Shown here in pieces: positions 40,601-51,700 of a stretch of 64,000 nucleotides of DNA. A model generated the notes under the pieces. The model saw nothing but the letters and a program-made list of their open reading frames with translations. It had not been told where the DNA came from and ran no database searches. The stretch is from Orthonyx spaldingii. Its lineage: Eukaryota > Chordata > Aves > Passeriformes > Orthonychidae. A program made the position numbers and the translations under genes. Position 1 is the first letter of the stretch. Every line of letters begins with the position of its first letter. The DNA lies in the NCBI GenBank assembly GCA_013397795.1, contig VZTJ01003242.1, positions 1,319,491-1,383,490 on the forward strand. Direction: 5' to 3'.

Positions 40601-41154
40601 CATGGTTACATTACTGTTACTGCAAGAGAGGCCTTGTGCCGGTAAGTGAGCAATGGGGCAGTGAATCAGGGAGCATTTTGGAAGTATCTATCTGCTGGAG
40701 TAATTCTAGGAACACAACACTGCAGCAAAATGCCTAAAGGAGAGAAAAACTGATAGAACCCATTTGAGCACAGTTTTGGAAAGTGAGAACTCCTCTGTGG
40801 TTACCCCACTTTAGCAAGGGCCAGAGCTACTTCTTCAAGGACTTCCTTGAAGAAATGTAAGCAAAGTGGTGTTCCCATTAAAGAGAGATAATGCCGTTTA
40901 TCTACATGGTTGGTCTATTGTCACAATAATAGATAAGGTTTGCAAGGCACACGTGAAGCTCCAATAAGCACTAATTAAATATTTCCCTCTGTCATCCTGT
41001 TTCCCATAGACGACAATAAAGTTTCTACGCTACCTGTTTTAGAAGCTAATTAAAGCTATGAGTTGCCTCAGCCTAGCAGCCTAGACATATTTATTCGCTG
41101 GCACAGGAAGAGCTACCCCTGGATATGTAACAGCAAACAAAACCTGTTAGCACA
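37626..41154. other. Intergenic, upstream flank of CpG island
   Basis: About 3.5 kb with no recognised gene. It includes a CTAC-type short repeat near 38,925-38,940 and a perfect 10-base hairpin at 40831-40854. If the CpG island is the CHST9 promoter, this is its immediate upstream sequence and may hold regulatory elements that cannot be recognised by eye. Confidence 0.5.
40831..40854. repeat. Inverted repeat, 10-bp stem, 4-base loop
   Basis: TTCTTCAAGG and its exact reverse complement CCTTGAAGAA flank an ACTT loop. It lies about 320 bases before the CpG island. It could be chance; a protein-binding dyad or RNA hairpin is possible. Confidence 0.85.
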
Positions 41155-41760
41155 GCGCTTCACCTCCGGGCGCCGGGGAGGGAGCGCGATGTCACGGGCG
41201 GTGCGTGCACCCAAAGGGGTGGCCGGGGGGACTCACCTGCCCCGCGGGGACTCGGGGGAGTCCCGTGCCGCCGGGGCCCCTCCCCAGCCCGCCCGGCCCC
41301 GAAGTTCGGCAGGGAAAGTTTGTGTGTAGGCGCCGCAGCGGAAGCGTCTCCCGGCAGCAGCGGGAGCGGCGGGCAGGTGAGGGGCACCCACCCGGGACGG
41401 GCGGGANCGGGATCTCCCCCGCGGCCCCGCCGGCAGCCGCTCCCCGCCGGCACCGCCCAGCCCCGGGGCGCCGGCACTTCCAGCGGCGGCAGCGGGAGGC
41501 AGCCCCGGTACGTTCAGCGCCGACCGGCTCTGGGGAACGAGGGTCAGCCCCGGCCCCCGACGTGTCCGTGGCGAGGGGCTGCAGCGCCAGGAGCTGCCCC
41601 GGGGGGCTGCGGCGCGTCCCCAGAAGTTGAGGGGATGGCAGAGCCCCCGCTGCGGCACCGCGCGGGGCTGCGCTCCGCACACCGAGCAACTTTTCTGCTG
41701 ACTCCCCACACCCACACACACCCCTCCTTCGTCACACGCCGGGAATCGGGAATTCGTGGC
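41155..41760 (+). promoter_or_regulatory. CHST9: CpG island, probable CHST9 promoter
   Basis: The only strongly GC-rich and CpG-dense block in the window, starting abruptly after AT-rich sequence near 41,155 and ending before the A-rich repeat at 41,769. It contains a GGGCGG Sp1-type motif (about 41198) and many CG dinucleotides, and one unresolved base at 41406. In vertebrates such islands usually mark transcription starts. It sits about 7.3 kb upstream of the CHST9 start-codon exon on the same strand, so it is inferred to be the CHST9 promoter and first non-coding exon. A plus-strand donor GCAG|GTGAGG at 41376/41377 and another, CCCG|GTACGT, at 41507/41508 are candidate ends of exon 1. The long overlapping ORFs here reflect absence of AT-rich stop codons, not proteins. 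Confidence 0.82.
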
Positions 41761-41768
41761 ACGTCTCC

Positions 41769-41803
41769 AAAATAAAAAAAAATAAAAAAAATAAAAAAAA
41801 AAA
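41769..41803. repeat. A-rich simple repeat
   Basis: Runs of 7-11 A separated by single T over 35 bases at the edge of the CpG island. It is simple sequence; there is no retrogene or SINE body to its left, so it is not a retroposon tail. Confidence 0.9.
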
Positions 41804-44800
41804 TGGGCTGGTATTTTGCCTGTGCGTTTTCTAGCAGTAGAGTGAATGACTGGGGCAGGCTGCGAGTCTTGTTGGCATGCTGATAGCACCTCGGTTCCCT
41901 GCAGTCCGTAAACAAGACCGTGTCATTTCAACAGTTCAAAAAAGGGAAGATCTGACTTTGACACGGTCCTTTTGCTAATGTTCCTTATCCTGAGAGTGGG
42001 AAGAATTCCCATCTACAATCCTGGTAGAAGACTGAGAGCCATCAAGTTGCTGTCTTGTGAGAAGTGTTTTTGTTTAACTTCCCCAAATCCAGGTGACTTC
42101 CATGGGACTGCTTGCTGACTCCCAGGAGTGCTTCAGACAGGTAAGAGCTCAGCATACCAAACTTGCCTTTTTCTGCTGAGGTCCCTCAGTCCTGAGGGAA
42201 ACGTTACTAAGAATAATAAAGATTTTTCCTTTTTGAAGCAAGATGTCCAGCAGCTGTAGGATAAAACCCTTGAAGCTGAATGTCGTGGTGAACTGGTGAA
42301 GTTCCAGACCTGACGCTTTCGGTGTCTTCTCTGTTCTCTGTAAGTAACCAAAACTTGCCATGATGCTGATTTTTCAACCTGCACACACATGGATAGGACA
42401 AATTGGCATTTATCTGTTCTTAACACAAGCATGACTTTAGATTGTTTAAAACTGCAGCTTTAAATTAACCTACAAGTGTCTGAGGCAAGTTGCTTTGTGC
42501 ATTAAACCAACATGGTCTGAAGTTTAGTAGGAATTATGGTTGAGGAGCAGGACCAGGTAAGTGGTATGTGTGTTCTCAGAAGCAATGAGTCTTGCTTACG
42601 TGCATCGTTCCATTAGATGGTTTTTTTTTCTTTGGAAATATATCAAAAGGATAATGGGGAACAAGTGATGTTAATAGATTAAAATGGCGAAATCAAATGC
42701 AAACCATATTTTCTTTGCTGTGTTATTAATTTTGCATAATATGTTGTATGCGATAAAGTACATTTATAACAAAACATAATTGCTATAACAACATTGTGGT
42801 CTGCTATGTAACAAGGGAGAGTGAAGTTGAAAAATGTTAAATATGTACAAGTTGACTGGGTGGGAAGTTACTTTGGTGATGTTGATGTTTGGAATTTCCT
42901 GACTGCTGTTAAAATTTCAAATTTTTAAGCTCTATTTTTTTAAAGGGGCTTTATTGTTTCATAATTGGCAGTGAGTGAAGAAAGCTCACTTTGATAAAAA
43001 CTGCTCTCTCCTTTGAAGAGAATTCCCTATATATTTCATAAAAAATGTTTCATTATTTGTGTCTTATGGAACTCTAACAGAATTCTCTTAACTTGATTTG
43101 CAATGTTGGTAGGTAGTAATCTTCTGTTATTGCCTGCAATAAAAGTTGTGCAGGCCAGATGGTGTCTTCAATTACACTTTAACATAGCCTTCTTATAAGC
43201 AGGTCTTCAGGTGAAGAAGTTACTGAGGTGTCAGCAGGGCTGATGTAACAGTGGGCCTGTATGCTGTATGTATTCCCTAGTAAATTCCTATGGACAGGAA
43301 AAATGACATAATAGGAATTTTGATTTGGTTTGGGCTGATTTTTGGGTTTTGTTGTTTGGGTTTTTTTCTGAGGGGTGTTTGATGAGGGGTTGGTTGGTTG
43401 GTTTGGGTTTTTTAATTTTTACAAACTTTATCAGCACCACTGTTTGACTATCTTGATCTGCTTACCCACTTACTTGAAATTTCTGTAAGGCCTTTGTCCT
43501 CACCCAGCCGTAACACTCAGTGTAACTTGCTGGAGACAGAAAATGGCAAATACTGTATGTTTATTTCTAGTAACCTTAGGAATAAACCAGAGCGAAAAGT
43601 AGCACTGCCTGATATGAAGAACTGTGCAAGCATTGTTAAGAGCTGGAGCTCTGCCTTGTGCCAGTTGTTGTGAAGCCAGAAAGTTGAGATGTGGACAGTG
43701 GAAAGGTGATCCTGGAGGATCATCTGAGTGTGAAGTAGGATATGAGCTAACAGATGAGAAGTGAGGGAGGAGGGGGAGTGTTGAAGTGAGAAGATATCCT
43801 TGCCTCCATCTACTGACTGAGCTGAAAGTTGTCTGGGCCACTGAAAGCTGCTGAAAGTGTCCAGCAGAACATTCCTCACTGCAAAATTTTCTTGCCGTGA
43901 TCACGACAGTGGAGGTATCAGAACATGTAGTGTTTCTTGAGGTAAGGAAGGAGGGAAGAAAATAGAAACAAAAAAGCAAAAAAAACTCCAACAAAACTGT
44001 GCGGCTGCAGTAGCTTTCTGTGTTCTTTCTCTCATTTTGTTTTCATTAATTCAGTTGTGTCTAAGGAGATACGGAGTGGGTGGGAATTTGTGGTATCCCA
44101 CAGTAAAATGAATGCTTTGACCATTATAAAGGTTGTCTGGGTTTTTTCATCTGTATTCTGCTGGTTTAACCCTGCTTCTTGATATTTTTTTCCAGGTGAA
44201 GGGAAAAAAGCTGGAATTAAAAAGAAAGGTTTCTAAATAATTTGAGGCAACTTAATGTTTTGTGTTTATATGCTCTTGATTTTGGAACTAGGTGAGGGTG
44301 GTGAGGGTCGCAGTGGCAAGGAAATCTAAAGTTAGTCAAACATACTGACCAGATGCCATTAGTTTTGTGTGGTCTAGAACAGGAAGGATCCAGGAATGGT
44401 ACCTGAGTGCTGAGGTGCCTCTCCTCACCTGCAGGTATATATTTGATTGCAAGGAAGAAAAAGTTGGATGATGCACTGAAAGGAGGAATCATGCCAAAAG
44501 CCGGAGGTGCACTCTTCCCTATTTTTGGGTGGCTCTGTTATTTCAATTGTTTATGTTGGCCCTGTACAGGAATGTACCTATTTGAACCCAAAACACAATG
44601 GATAAATTGCAAGGATTTTATATCAGTGGAACGAGGATTCTTGGAACTCTTAATATTTGACAAATATTAAACAATTTGGGCTCAGAAGTGAATGACTATA
44701 GACCTGTCAAATTTCTAAATTTTTGGTGTGTTTGTCATCTGAGATATGTAGTGCTATTTTCTGCCAGATTTACATGATGGATAAGGATATATAGTAGTCT

Positions 44801-47800
44801 CTCTCCGGTACTCAAAAGAACTTGCAATTTTGGGGTACATGGATCACTATGACAGTTCCTGTGAAAGCTTGAGTTTAAACAGGAAGGACATTGGGGTCCA
44901 TACATCCCAAAGAGATGGGGATGACATTGGGCAACATGCAAGTTCAGCATAGGTGGAAGGCACGGAGCAGTTTCTTGGGCTACATTAGTTTTCCCGTAGC
45001 AAGAACCATCCAGCAGGATGGTCAGGGTATCACCCAGGGGAGTCATGTTGCCCAGGACTGGGAGCAAAAAAAAAAATTCACACCTTAAGCAGGGATGCTG
45101 AACCTCTGTCTGGATATGGCTGATCTCTTTTGAAAATACTTGGGTGGAAAGTAATTTCTTCTTGGCTCTTCACAGCCACAAAAAATCATTTATCTCAATT
45201 ATAGAATATTTGCAGGTATTTCCTCTTGCCCAGGATGCCTGAGAGTGTAATCCATGACCATTGCTTTTTAATACAAAAGGAACAAATTTGTCAGTGTTGT
45301 GCAGCCATTTTTCAAGTTCTACTATAAGACTCACAGACACAGAGTTTTTTAAATGTCACCATAATTTTTTCATATGTGGGTTACAAATCACTATGTTAAA
45401 TAAATTAAACTACTCATTCAAGCTGAAAAGCCTTTAAAATCTTATAAGGTAGCAGAATAGTTGGATTTGATGTATTTAGATTCTAAACTGAGCTAAAATC
45501 AGTAGTCTTAATTAAAAGTAATGTTACTCTTGTTTAAAACTAGTCTTAAAACCTAGCCAACACATAAATGAAGAACACAGTTTCATATAAATTAAATTTA
45601 AATAAATTAAACTAATTGCAAGCAGCATATAAACTCTTGGTACAAAGGTAATTGTAGTGACTGGGATGGTGGAGTGAATTTGCCTTAGGTTGTGTTTGAT
45701 AGTTCAAAACAAAAAAAACCACCTTGAACTTGTTTCCTTTTACAAAATTCTTTCTACTCAAAACCAGAACTAACCTAGTAGAAAAGCATCTGTTTTCTTA
45801 TTAAGATATTAAATTGCTTAAAAGTGCTCAATGTTTTACTGTGTATCTGCATCATCACCGTTCAGGACTTGTAGATGGTGCTGCATGCAACCATGATGGT
45901 GCTTGGGCAAGGTCAGCTCTATATCCTATATTATCATGGGTCATGGGTTTATGTAATACCAGCTACTGCTAAAGGAAAAACCATTGGCATTGTTCCTTGG
46001 GTAAATTCTTTGTGAGCTGTAATTTGGTTAAACTTGGTCAGTAAGCCCTCATGGTGGTGGCAAGAGTTGGGCAGTCAGGGAGGATGAGAGCAAGCGGCTG
46101 GAGAGAGCAGCAGTGCCAGCCGACCTGTGTCTGAAATGTTCATGGAGATGTGGTGTGAGATACTTTGCTTTCAGCATCATTCATGTGGCCTGAGAAAGCT
46201 TTTCTTGCCCACTCAAGGACACTGTTTTTCAGAAAGAAGGGCTGAATATACTGGAATTTTGTGTAGTCAGAAATGGAAGAAAGTAACAGCATCACAAAAG
46301 CAGGCTTATTTGGAAGCATGCACTGTCATTGTGTGTGCCTGGATTCCTCACCTTTTTATTATGAGAGGAACTTGTGAATCCCAAACAGCAAGAAACTGAT
46401 TCCTGCTTTCTAGTACCTCTAATTTAAGTAATTTATTTCAAATATTCTTATTCAGGCACTCATGTCTTATTTATTTGCTGCCTTTTTTTTCTCTCCTAAT
46501 CCAGATGCTGTCAATGTCCTGTTACATGAACAACACAGCTTTTGTTTGCAGGAAAACAGAAGAGGCTTGTATTCATCGGTTCTATGATTAGTGGTTCTTG
46601 AAGCATTGCTTATGCTGTGAAGCTTCTGTCTCATTAGCAGAGTGACTTTGAAGTGCATTTGCTGCAGCACTGAAGTTAGGTGCAAAGACCTAAGTAGCCT
46701 TGTAGCATAGATAAAGAAGACTGCAAGTCTGAGAGGGTTGAGAGCACTGTAGGAAAAGAGGCGCAAGTGATAACAGCTAATGGAGAGCCGGGTGAGAGGA
46801 GGCTCCGCTATTCACACCTATACAAAAAGAATTTCACAGCATTCCCCAAGCATTTTCCTTGTTTTTGCCCAATCTTCACTGCTTCCTTCCAATCCTGTGC
46901 ATCATCACAATAGCTGCAGATACTTGTATATAACATACAGGAAATTCCCTCTCTGTAGATTCAAAGCAGAAAGAGCAAAGTGGAATAAAGCCTCTATCAT
47001 CTTCCTTTCATGTGCCTGGTTCGAACCAGTTGCTGCATGACCCTTACAAAAAAAACTTCAGATAGAACATTTACATTCTGTTAATGTCTAGCTATCTGTC
47101 TTCTACAGAACAATTACACATAAAACGATTAATATTTAAACCGTGGCTTACATTTGCTTCAGGCAAGTTTGTGCTTAAGATAAGTGTATAGTTTAATGGC
47201 ACAGAATTGGAAAAACATCTGAACAGTTTTGATGTCCTTGAAATCTTTTGTGTGTATCTAACGTAGTTACTTTGTTCATTCAACAGCTGTTTTTAATGGG
47301 AGTTGTAACAGTGCTGAGTTATTAAAAAATACAAACTTGTGGAACATGGAGTACTTGTGTGGTTTGCAATAACTGTTAAGCACCAGCATTTTCTTTTTCT
47401 GTGTATTTAACAGATTTATTTTTCAAATATCTTCCAGAAGGCTGTATTCCTTTAAAAATTCCTTGAATTTTCCCCAGAAGTTTTTATGGTGGTTCATCAG
47501 ACACTTCTGTCATATACACTGACAATGGTGTCCGTTATGTTGAATTTTAATGCATTTTCTTTGCCTGTGCAGGCCAGTTTCAAAAACTGCTCTTCAGCTT
47601 CTAATAATGCACTTTCAAAGTCAGCACATTCTTATTCAGGTTAAGGAGTTGTCTTCTAGTGATCCACAGTGTCTTCATATTCTGATGTTATAAAATGAAT
47701 TTTATGCCCCCTTTGTGGCAGGTGCAGGGTATCAGGTAAATTACTTACTTCCTCTGGGCCCACTGCTGTGCAAGAAAGCAATCTTTTTGATTAGTTTTTA

Positions 47801-48494
47801 CATTTGAGCTCATTTCCATTAAACTTAGCAGCAAGAATTGAGTTCCTGACAAGTCCCTCTACATATTGCAAAACAGCTGAGTAAAAAGATGATCCATTAA
47901 TTCATTTTCTGCCATGTTACTGATACCATCTTATGCTGACATTTCCTAATCCTGCAAAATCCAACTTGGATTGATATTTGAGGGTGAACATCATCGTATG
48001 ACTCCTCGATGCACAGGCTGAACCGATGCCAAGGCTCTGCAAGCAGAGTGGTCATGTTGTGGGGTGACCCATCCTTAGGGGCACGTGATTATACAGTCCA
48101 GAAGGAGAGGTGTTGGGTTGCCCATCACAGGGGGCTGGCAGCCTCTTGGAATGTGACCCAGCCACCTGGGAGCCGCTTGGCATAGCTTCCCAGCTGTGGT
48201 GGTTGGGCAGAGTGGGCTACTGGTGTGACACCCAAGGATCATCACCTCCCTCTGTTATGGCAGCAGGTGATGTTTGCTGCTCTGGAGGTGCAATGGTCTT
48301 TTCAGCCACTCTGAGAAACTCTGCTTGGAACTCATCCGTGGGTAGAAAGAACATCAAGACTGTGAGCAGAAATATAAGCATTGAAAGTAATAGCTTGTGA
48401 GAGTTCCAGCTTGTATATAGTATGCTGTTTACACAATCTCTGGTGCAGAATAAAAATGTAACACGAGAACAACCTCCCTCTCTTGTTATTCCAG
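41804..48494 (+). other. CHST9: Inferred CHST9 first intron(s) / 5' untranslated region
   Basis: Sequence between the CpG island and the start-codon exon. It is assigned to the CHST9 transcription unit by inference from position and strand. It holds several good donor-like sites (CAG|GTAAGA at 42140/42141, CAG|GTAAGT at 42556/42557) and acceptor-like sites, so non-coding alternative 5' exons are possible. T/G-rich tracts lie at 43,320-43,420, including a GGTT tandem at 43,387-43,407. A 164-codon minus-strand ORF (43500-43994) has no recognisable domain. A GC-richer patch lies at 48,010-48,340 just before the coding exon. Confidence 0.55.
42093..42140 (+). other. CHST9: Candidate 48-nt non-coding 5' exon
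   Basis: Bounded on the left by a pyrimidine-rich stretch and TCCAG (AG at 42091-42092) and on the right by CAG|GTAAGA. It has the size and signals of a small internal exon about 0.4 kb after the CpG island. The evidence is splice-signal only: no homology was recognised, and chance pairs of this kind are common. Confidence 0.25.
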
Positions 48495-48603
48495 GTTGAT
48501 GTCTCTGGGGAAGATAACGAAGGAGATGCAGGCATGCTGAGAACTTCAGAAAAGTGAGCAATGAGTCCTTCTGAAAGCTGAAAAGAAGCCCTCTTATAGG
48601 GTC
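48495..48603 (+). promoter_or_regulatory. CHST9: CHST9 5' untranslated part of coding exon, three upstream ORFs
   Basis: The exon begins after the acceptor CTTGTTATTCCAG (AG at 48493-48494). Before the main ATG there are three short ORFs: 48499-48540 (13 codons, starts MSLGK), 48534-48557 (MLRTSEK) and 48561-48581 (MSPSES). They overlap or nearly abut, and all stop before the main start. An in-frame TGA at 48562-48564 closes the main frame upstream, so translation cannot begin further 5' in this exon. Such uORFs commonly reduce translation of the main ORF; that effect is inferred here, not shown. The last uORF resembles the mammalian CHST9 N-terminus (see findings). Confidence 0.75.
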
Positions 48604-48703
48604 ATGAACCTAAGACAAGTCTTTGTGTCTGTACTGCTGTTTGGAGTAGCTGGTCTACTCCTCTTCATGTATCTGCAAGCTTGGATTGAAGAACAACATA
48701 CAG
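48604..48703 (+). CDS. CHST9: CHST9, N-acetylgalactosamine-4-O-sulfotransferase 2, first coding exon (partial)
   Basis: Encodes 33 complete residues and the first base of the next codon, from ATG at 48604 to the donor CAG|GTACAG at 48703/48704. The protein is a Golgi type II membrane enzyme that transfers sulfate from PAPS to the C4 hydroxyl of terminal beta-1,4-linked GalNAc on N- and O-glycans. This exon shows the expected topology: a short cytosolic tail (MNLRQ), a hydrophobic signal anchor at about residues 6-24 (VFVSVLLFGVAGLLLFMYL), and the start of the lumenal stem (QAWIEEQHT). It matches the human CHST9 N-terminus I recall almost residue for residue, including GVAGLLLFMYLQ and WIEEQHT, which separates it from the paralogues CHST8 and CHST14. 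The start has G at -3 and is the first in-frame ATG after a stop. The PAPS-binding and catalytic domains lie in later exons beyond the window; intron phase is 1. Confidence 0.93.
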
Positions 48704-51700
48704 GTACAGTAAATTTTCTCTCTCTCTTTTTTTTCTTTTTATTTTTTTTTTATATAATTGCATCTATTATTTTAAGATGACCACAAAATCTGTTGAGGAC
48801 AGCTGAGGGCGGAGTCCCCCCTCTTTGGCAGTAGAAGGACATTGAAAATAGACTTGTTTTAATTGCCACACTTCATTAAGAAATTTCTTCAGTCACATGA
48901 AAAGATGCCCCCAGCTACCTAATCGTATTGTATCAGCTTCATTTGCAAAAGCAAGTGTTGCAAAAGCATTCTGCACATCCAATTTAGAAATAATTCTGTA
49001 TGATGATTTGTTGTGGCTTTTGTACATTACATTTTGTGTGGCAAAGCAATTTTTGGAGAATTTCTGCTGTGTTTTATAGACAAAAGTGGTCTTCTAAGCA
49101 ACAGTGCTCATGGAATCATCCTTTTCCTTTCTTTTTTGTTGTTGTTTGTTTGAGACTGGGCTTACAAGACTTTTTATATATAGCATCAGAGTCATATTGC
49201 ATCTTCAGGTAAATCTGTGTTAGCATTGGCTCAGGATTATAATTCTGAATTGTATTTCTGTTGTTCCCCATTTATGGTATTTTGGTTTGCAACCCAGCTT
49301 GATCTAAATTCTTTTATGGATGAAACTAAACTAGAATATTTACCTCAACCCCTACTGGAAGCTCAGTTCATGGGACCAGTCTAGAGTTAGTCTGAAGTAA
49401 CCCTCCACAAAATGTGTAAGGGGTGGATGTCAGTAAGGTCCTTAACACCCACAGTTTTGCTCTGCAGGTCCACTTCTGTTATGTTACTTTATTGAGGGCA
49501 TATCCTTAATTTTACTTGTACTGGGGGGGTTAGGATTTTGTTTTCAAGGTTTGAGGGGTTTTGGGGTTTTTTGTTTGGTTGGTTTATTTGCTTTGGGTTT
49601 TTTTGTCAGTGGTTTTTTTGTTTGCTTGTTTCCAACATGTTAGGTCTTGACTTTTAGATCCTCTTGTCTCTATCACTCAGTTTCCATTTCCTCTGTAAAA
49701 CTATTACTTTATAGCATGTTGATACCATTGTGAAGAAATACATTTGTAAAACCACATTAGTGTCTGGCTTTATTGATCTGTGCTGTTATTCCATATGAGC
49801 TGCTAGGCTCCATTAGAGAGTAGTGTTGAGGGGGAAATACAGTGCATCATTCCTGCAATTGTTTGACAATGACCTTGAGGTTTTTTTCAGCTAAGTGCAA
49901 TGATCACAACATTAATTTTGGCTTGTTAATTCTTCTGGGTTGTCCCAAGGCATTCACAAGCTTGTATTAACAAAACTGTTATAAGAGGTAATACAGGCTC
50001 CCTTTGGAAAGGTTCCCTTGTAATCAGTTGTTGACAGAAGGGTGCTGGCAGAAACTGAGCATGCAGCAGGGAGGGGGTCTTCCTTGAAAATCTCTGCTGT
50101 TGTCAGGAATGTTAAGGGCAGATATCCTTGCTTTCAAGGTAGTTCAGGAATGTAGATGATGGCTGTAGATTATTGATTTATTTACTTGCTGACATTCTTC
50201 ACATTCCTTCCATCTTTTCTTGTGCTGTAATTAACCTTTCTTTCCTTGCAGTGCTCCTTGTTGCTGTTTCTCACTGCGGTTTTTTTGACTCCTTTCTTTT
50301 ATGTGTATCTCGCTACCATTAAAAAGAAACAGGAAAAATAAAATAAAGGTTGAATTAGGACATAATGTGTTATATTGACCAACCAGATACTTTCTTTGGG
50401 GTTTTCTTTGATACACTGCTATATCTTCCTCAGGAGACAGGCCTCTCCTTGCACACACAAGTCATTTCCATGTAGAAACATTTCTCTAATAAAATGGAAG
50501 CTATCAGAGAATAGCAGAATGGCTGGTGAGCTTAAAGTGTGACTGCAGTTTTGAGTGCCCTTTTATCTCATTGGACTGCTGTTGTGACAGCATTTCAGCA
50601 AGATCAAAAAAAAAAAAAGAATTTTGGCATTGACTACAGTAGCAGTAGAGAATGTATGTGGTCATGCACTTCAGCAAGAGCATGGCAAAAACTCATTCTT
50701 TGGTGTCTGCTCTTGCTTCTTCTTCCAATTTAATATTTAGAAAGCTGTTGTTTTTATTTCAAACACCTGTATCTCCACTAAACCTTCTGCAGCTCAATTC
50801 TCTAATGCTCCCCTCCTGTATGCTACTTAAGAGTCAATATGAAAGAAAGCATCTTTGCATAATAACAATATACATTAGTTGAGTTATGGGCATTTTGCAA
50901 TTTTTTTCCCTCTTCTGCTGTGTTTTTCATATTGCCATGTGTTATGCACTGTGGCTTTTTTGGGGATGAGCTGTATCTGGAGAATCCTAAACTGACAAGT
51001 ATCTTTGCAAGGATTATATGTGTTCCTTTAATCCTCTCACTAGTTGCACAGCTGTAAGACAGCTAGTTTTAATCTGCAAGTGGCTGAGCATGTGATGTGA
51101 TGTTCTATTAGGATATGGAAAGTGCGCCTCATGCTTCTCAATTGCTGTGCTACGAGCCTGTAGAGACAAGTGTTTGTTGTAGGCAGAACTATTTTTATCT
51201 TCCACAGTGCCCTGCTCAAGACCTACAACATTCATGTTTGCATTTGGTTGCTGAAGGCATGGAAAGTTGGATGTGTTTGAGTTTAGGAAAGTATCTGTTT
51301 TGCACCTGTGAAATGCTTCTCCTTACCACCCCATTCCTCTGAATATCTGGAGCTTTCATAAATCACAGTTTCTGGAGAAGATAGTGAATTTTACTCAGTT
51401 GTAATTTGTAATGTTCATGCTTATTTCTCAGGCTCTCCTAACTGTGGTGTGAATTATTCCCAATTAGATGTAGATTTTTCTGTGGAACTGGAAAAATACA
51501 TGGTAGTTTTCAATTTCCATATTAATGTTTGTCCTACTGTATTAAAGTTGGGCTATTTTCTTTCACATTTGCCATTCTTATTTCCACTTTTTCTAGCTAT
51601 TCATAATTTTCCACACTAGATCCAATGCCAGTTTTTATTCATAGTTTGCTCTCTCACTTTTTGGGTCTCTTATTTCTGCTTGCTTTTCACATCTCTGACA

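Noticed and set aside
41769..41803. A-rich run considered as the poly-A tail of a processed retrogene
   Set aside because: The sequence to its left is CpG island with no gene homology, and there are no matching flanking duplications.
41192..41889. Long overlapping ORFs (up to 218 codons minus, 151 plus) in the CpG island
   Set aside because: GC-rich sequence lacks stop codons in all frames. The ORFs overlap on both strands, run through an N base, and give low-complexity Pro/Arg/Ala/Gly-rich translations with no domain.
43500..43994. 164-codon minus-strand ORF
   Set aside because: It has no recognisable domain, begins in T-rich/A-rich low-complexity sequence, and overlaps another frame of similar length. 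It is probably chance.
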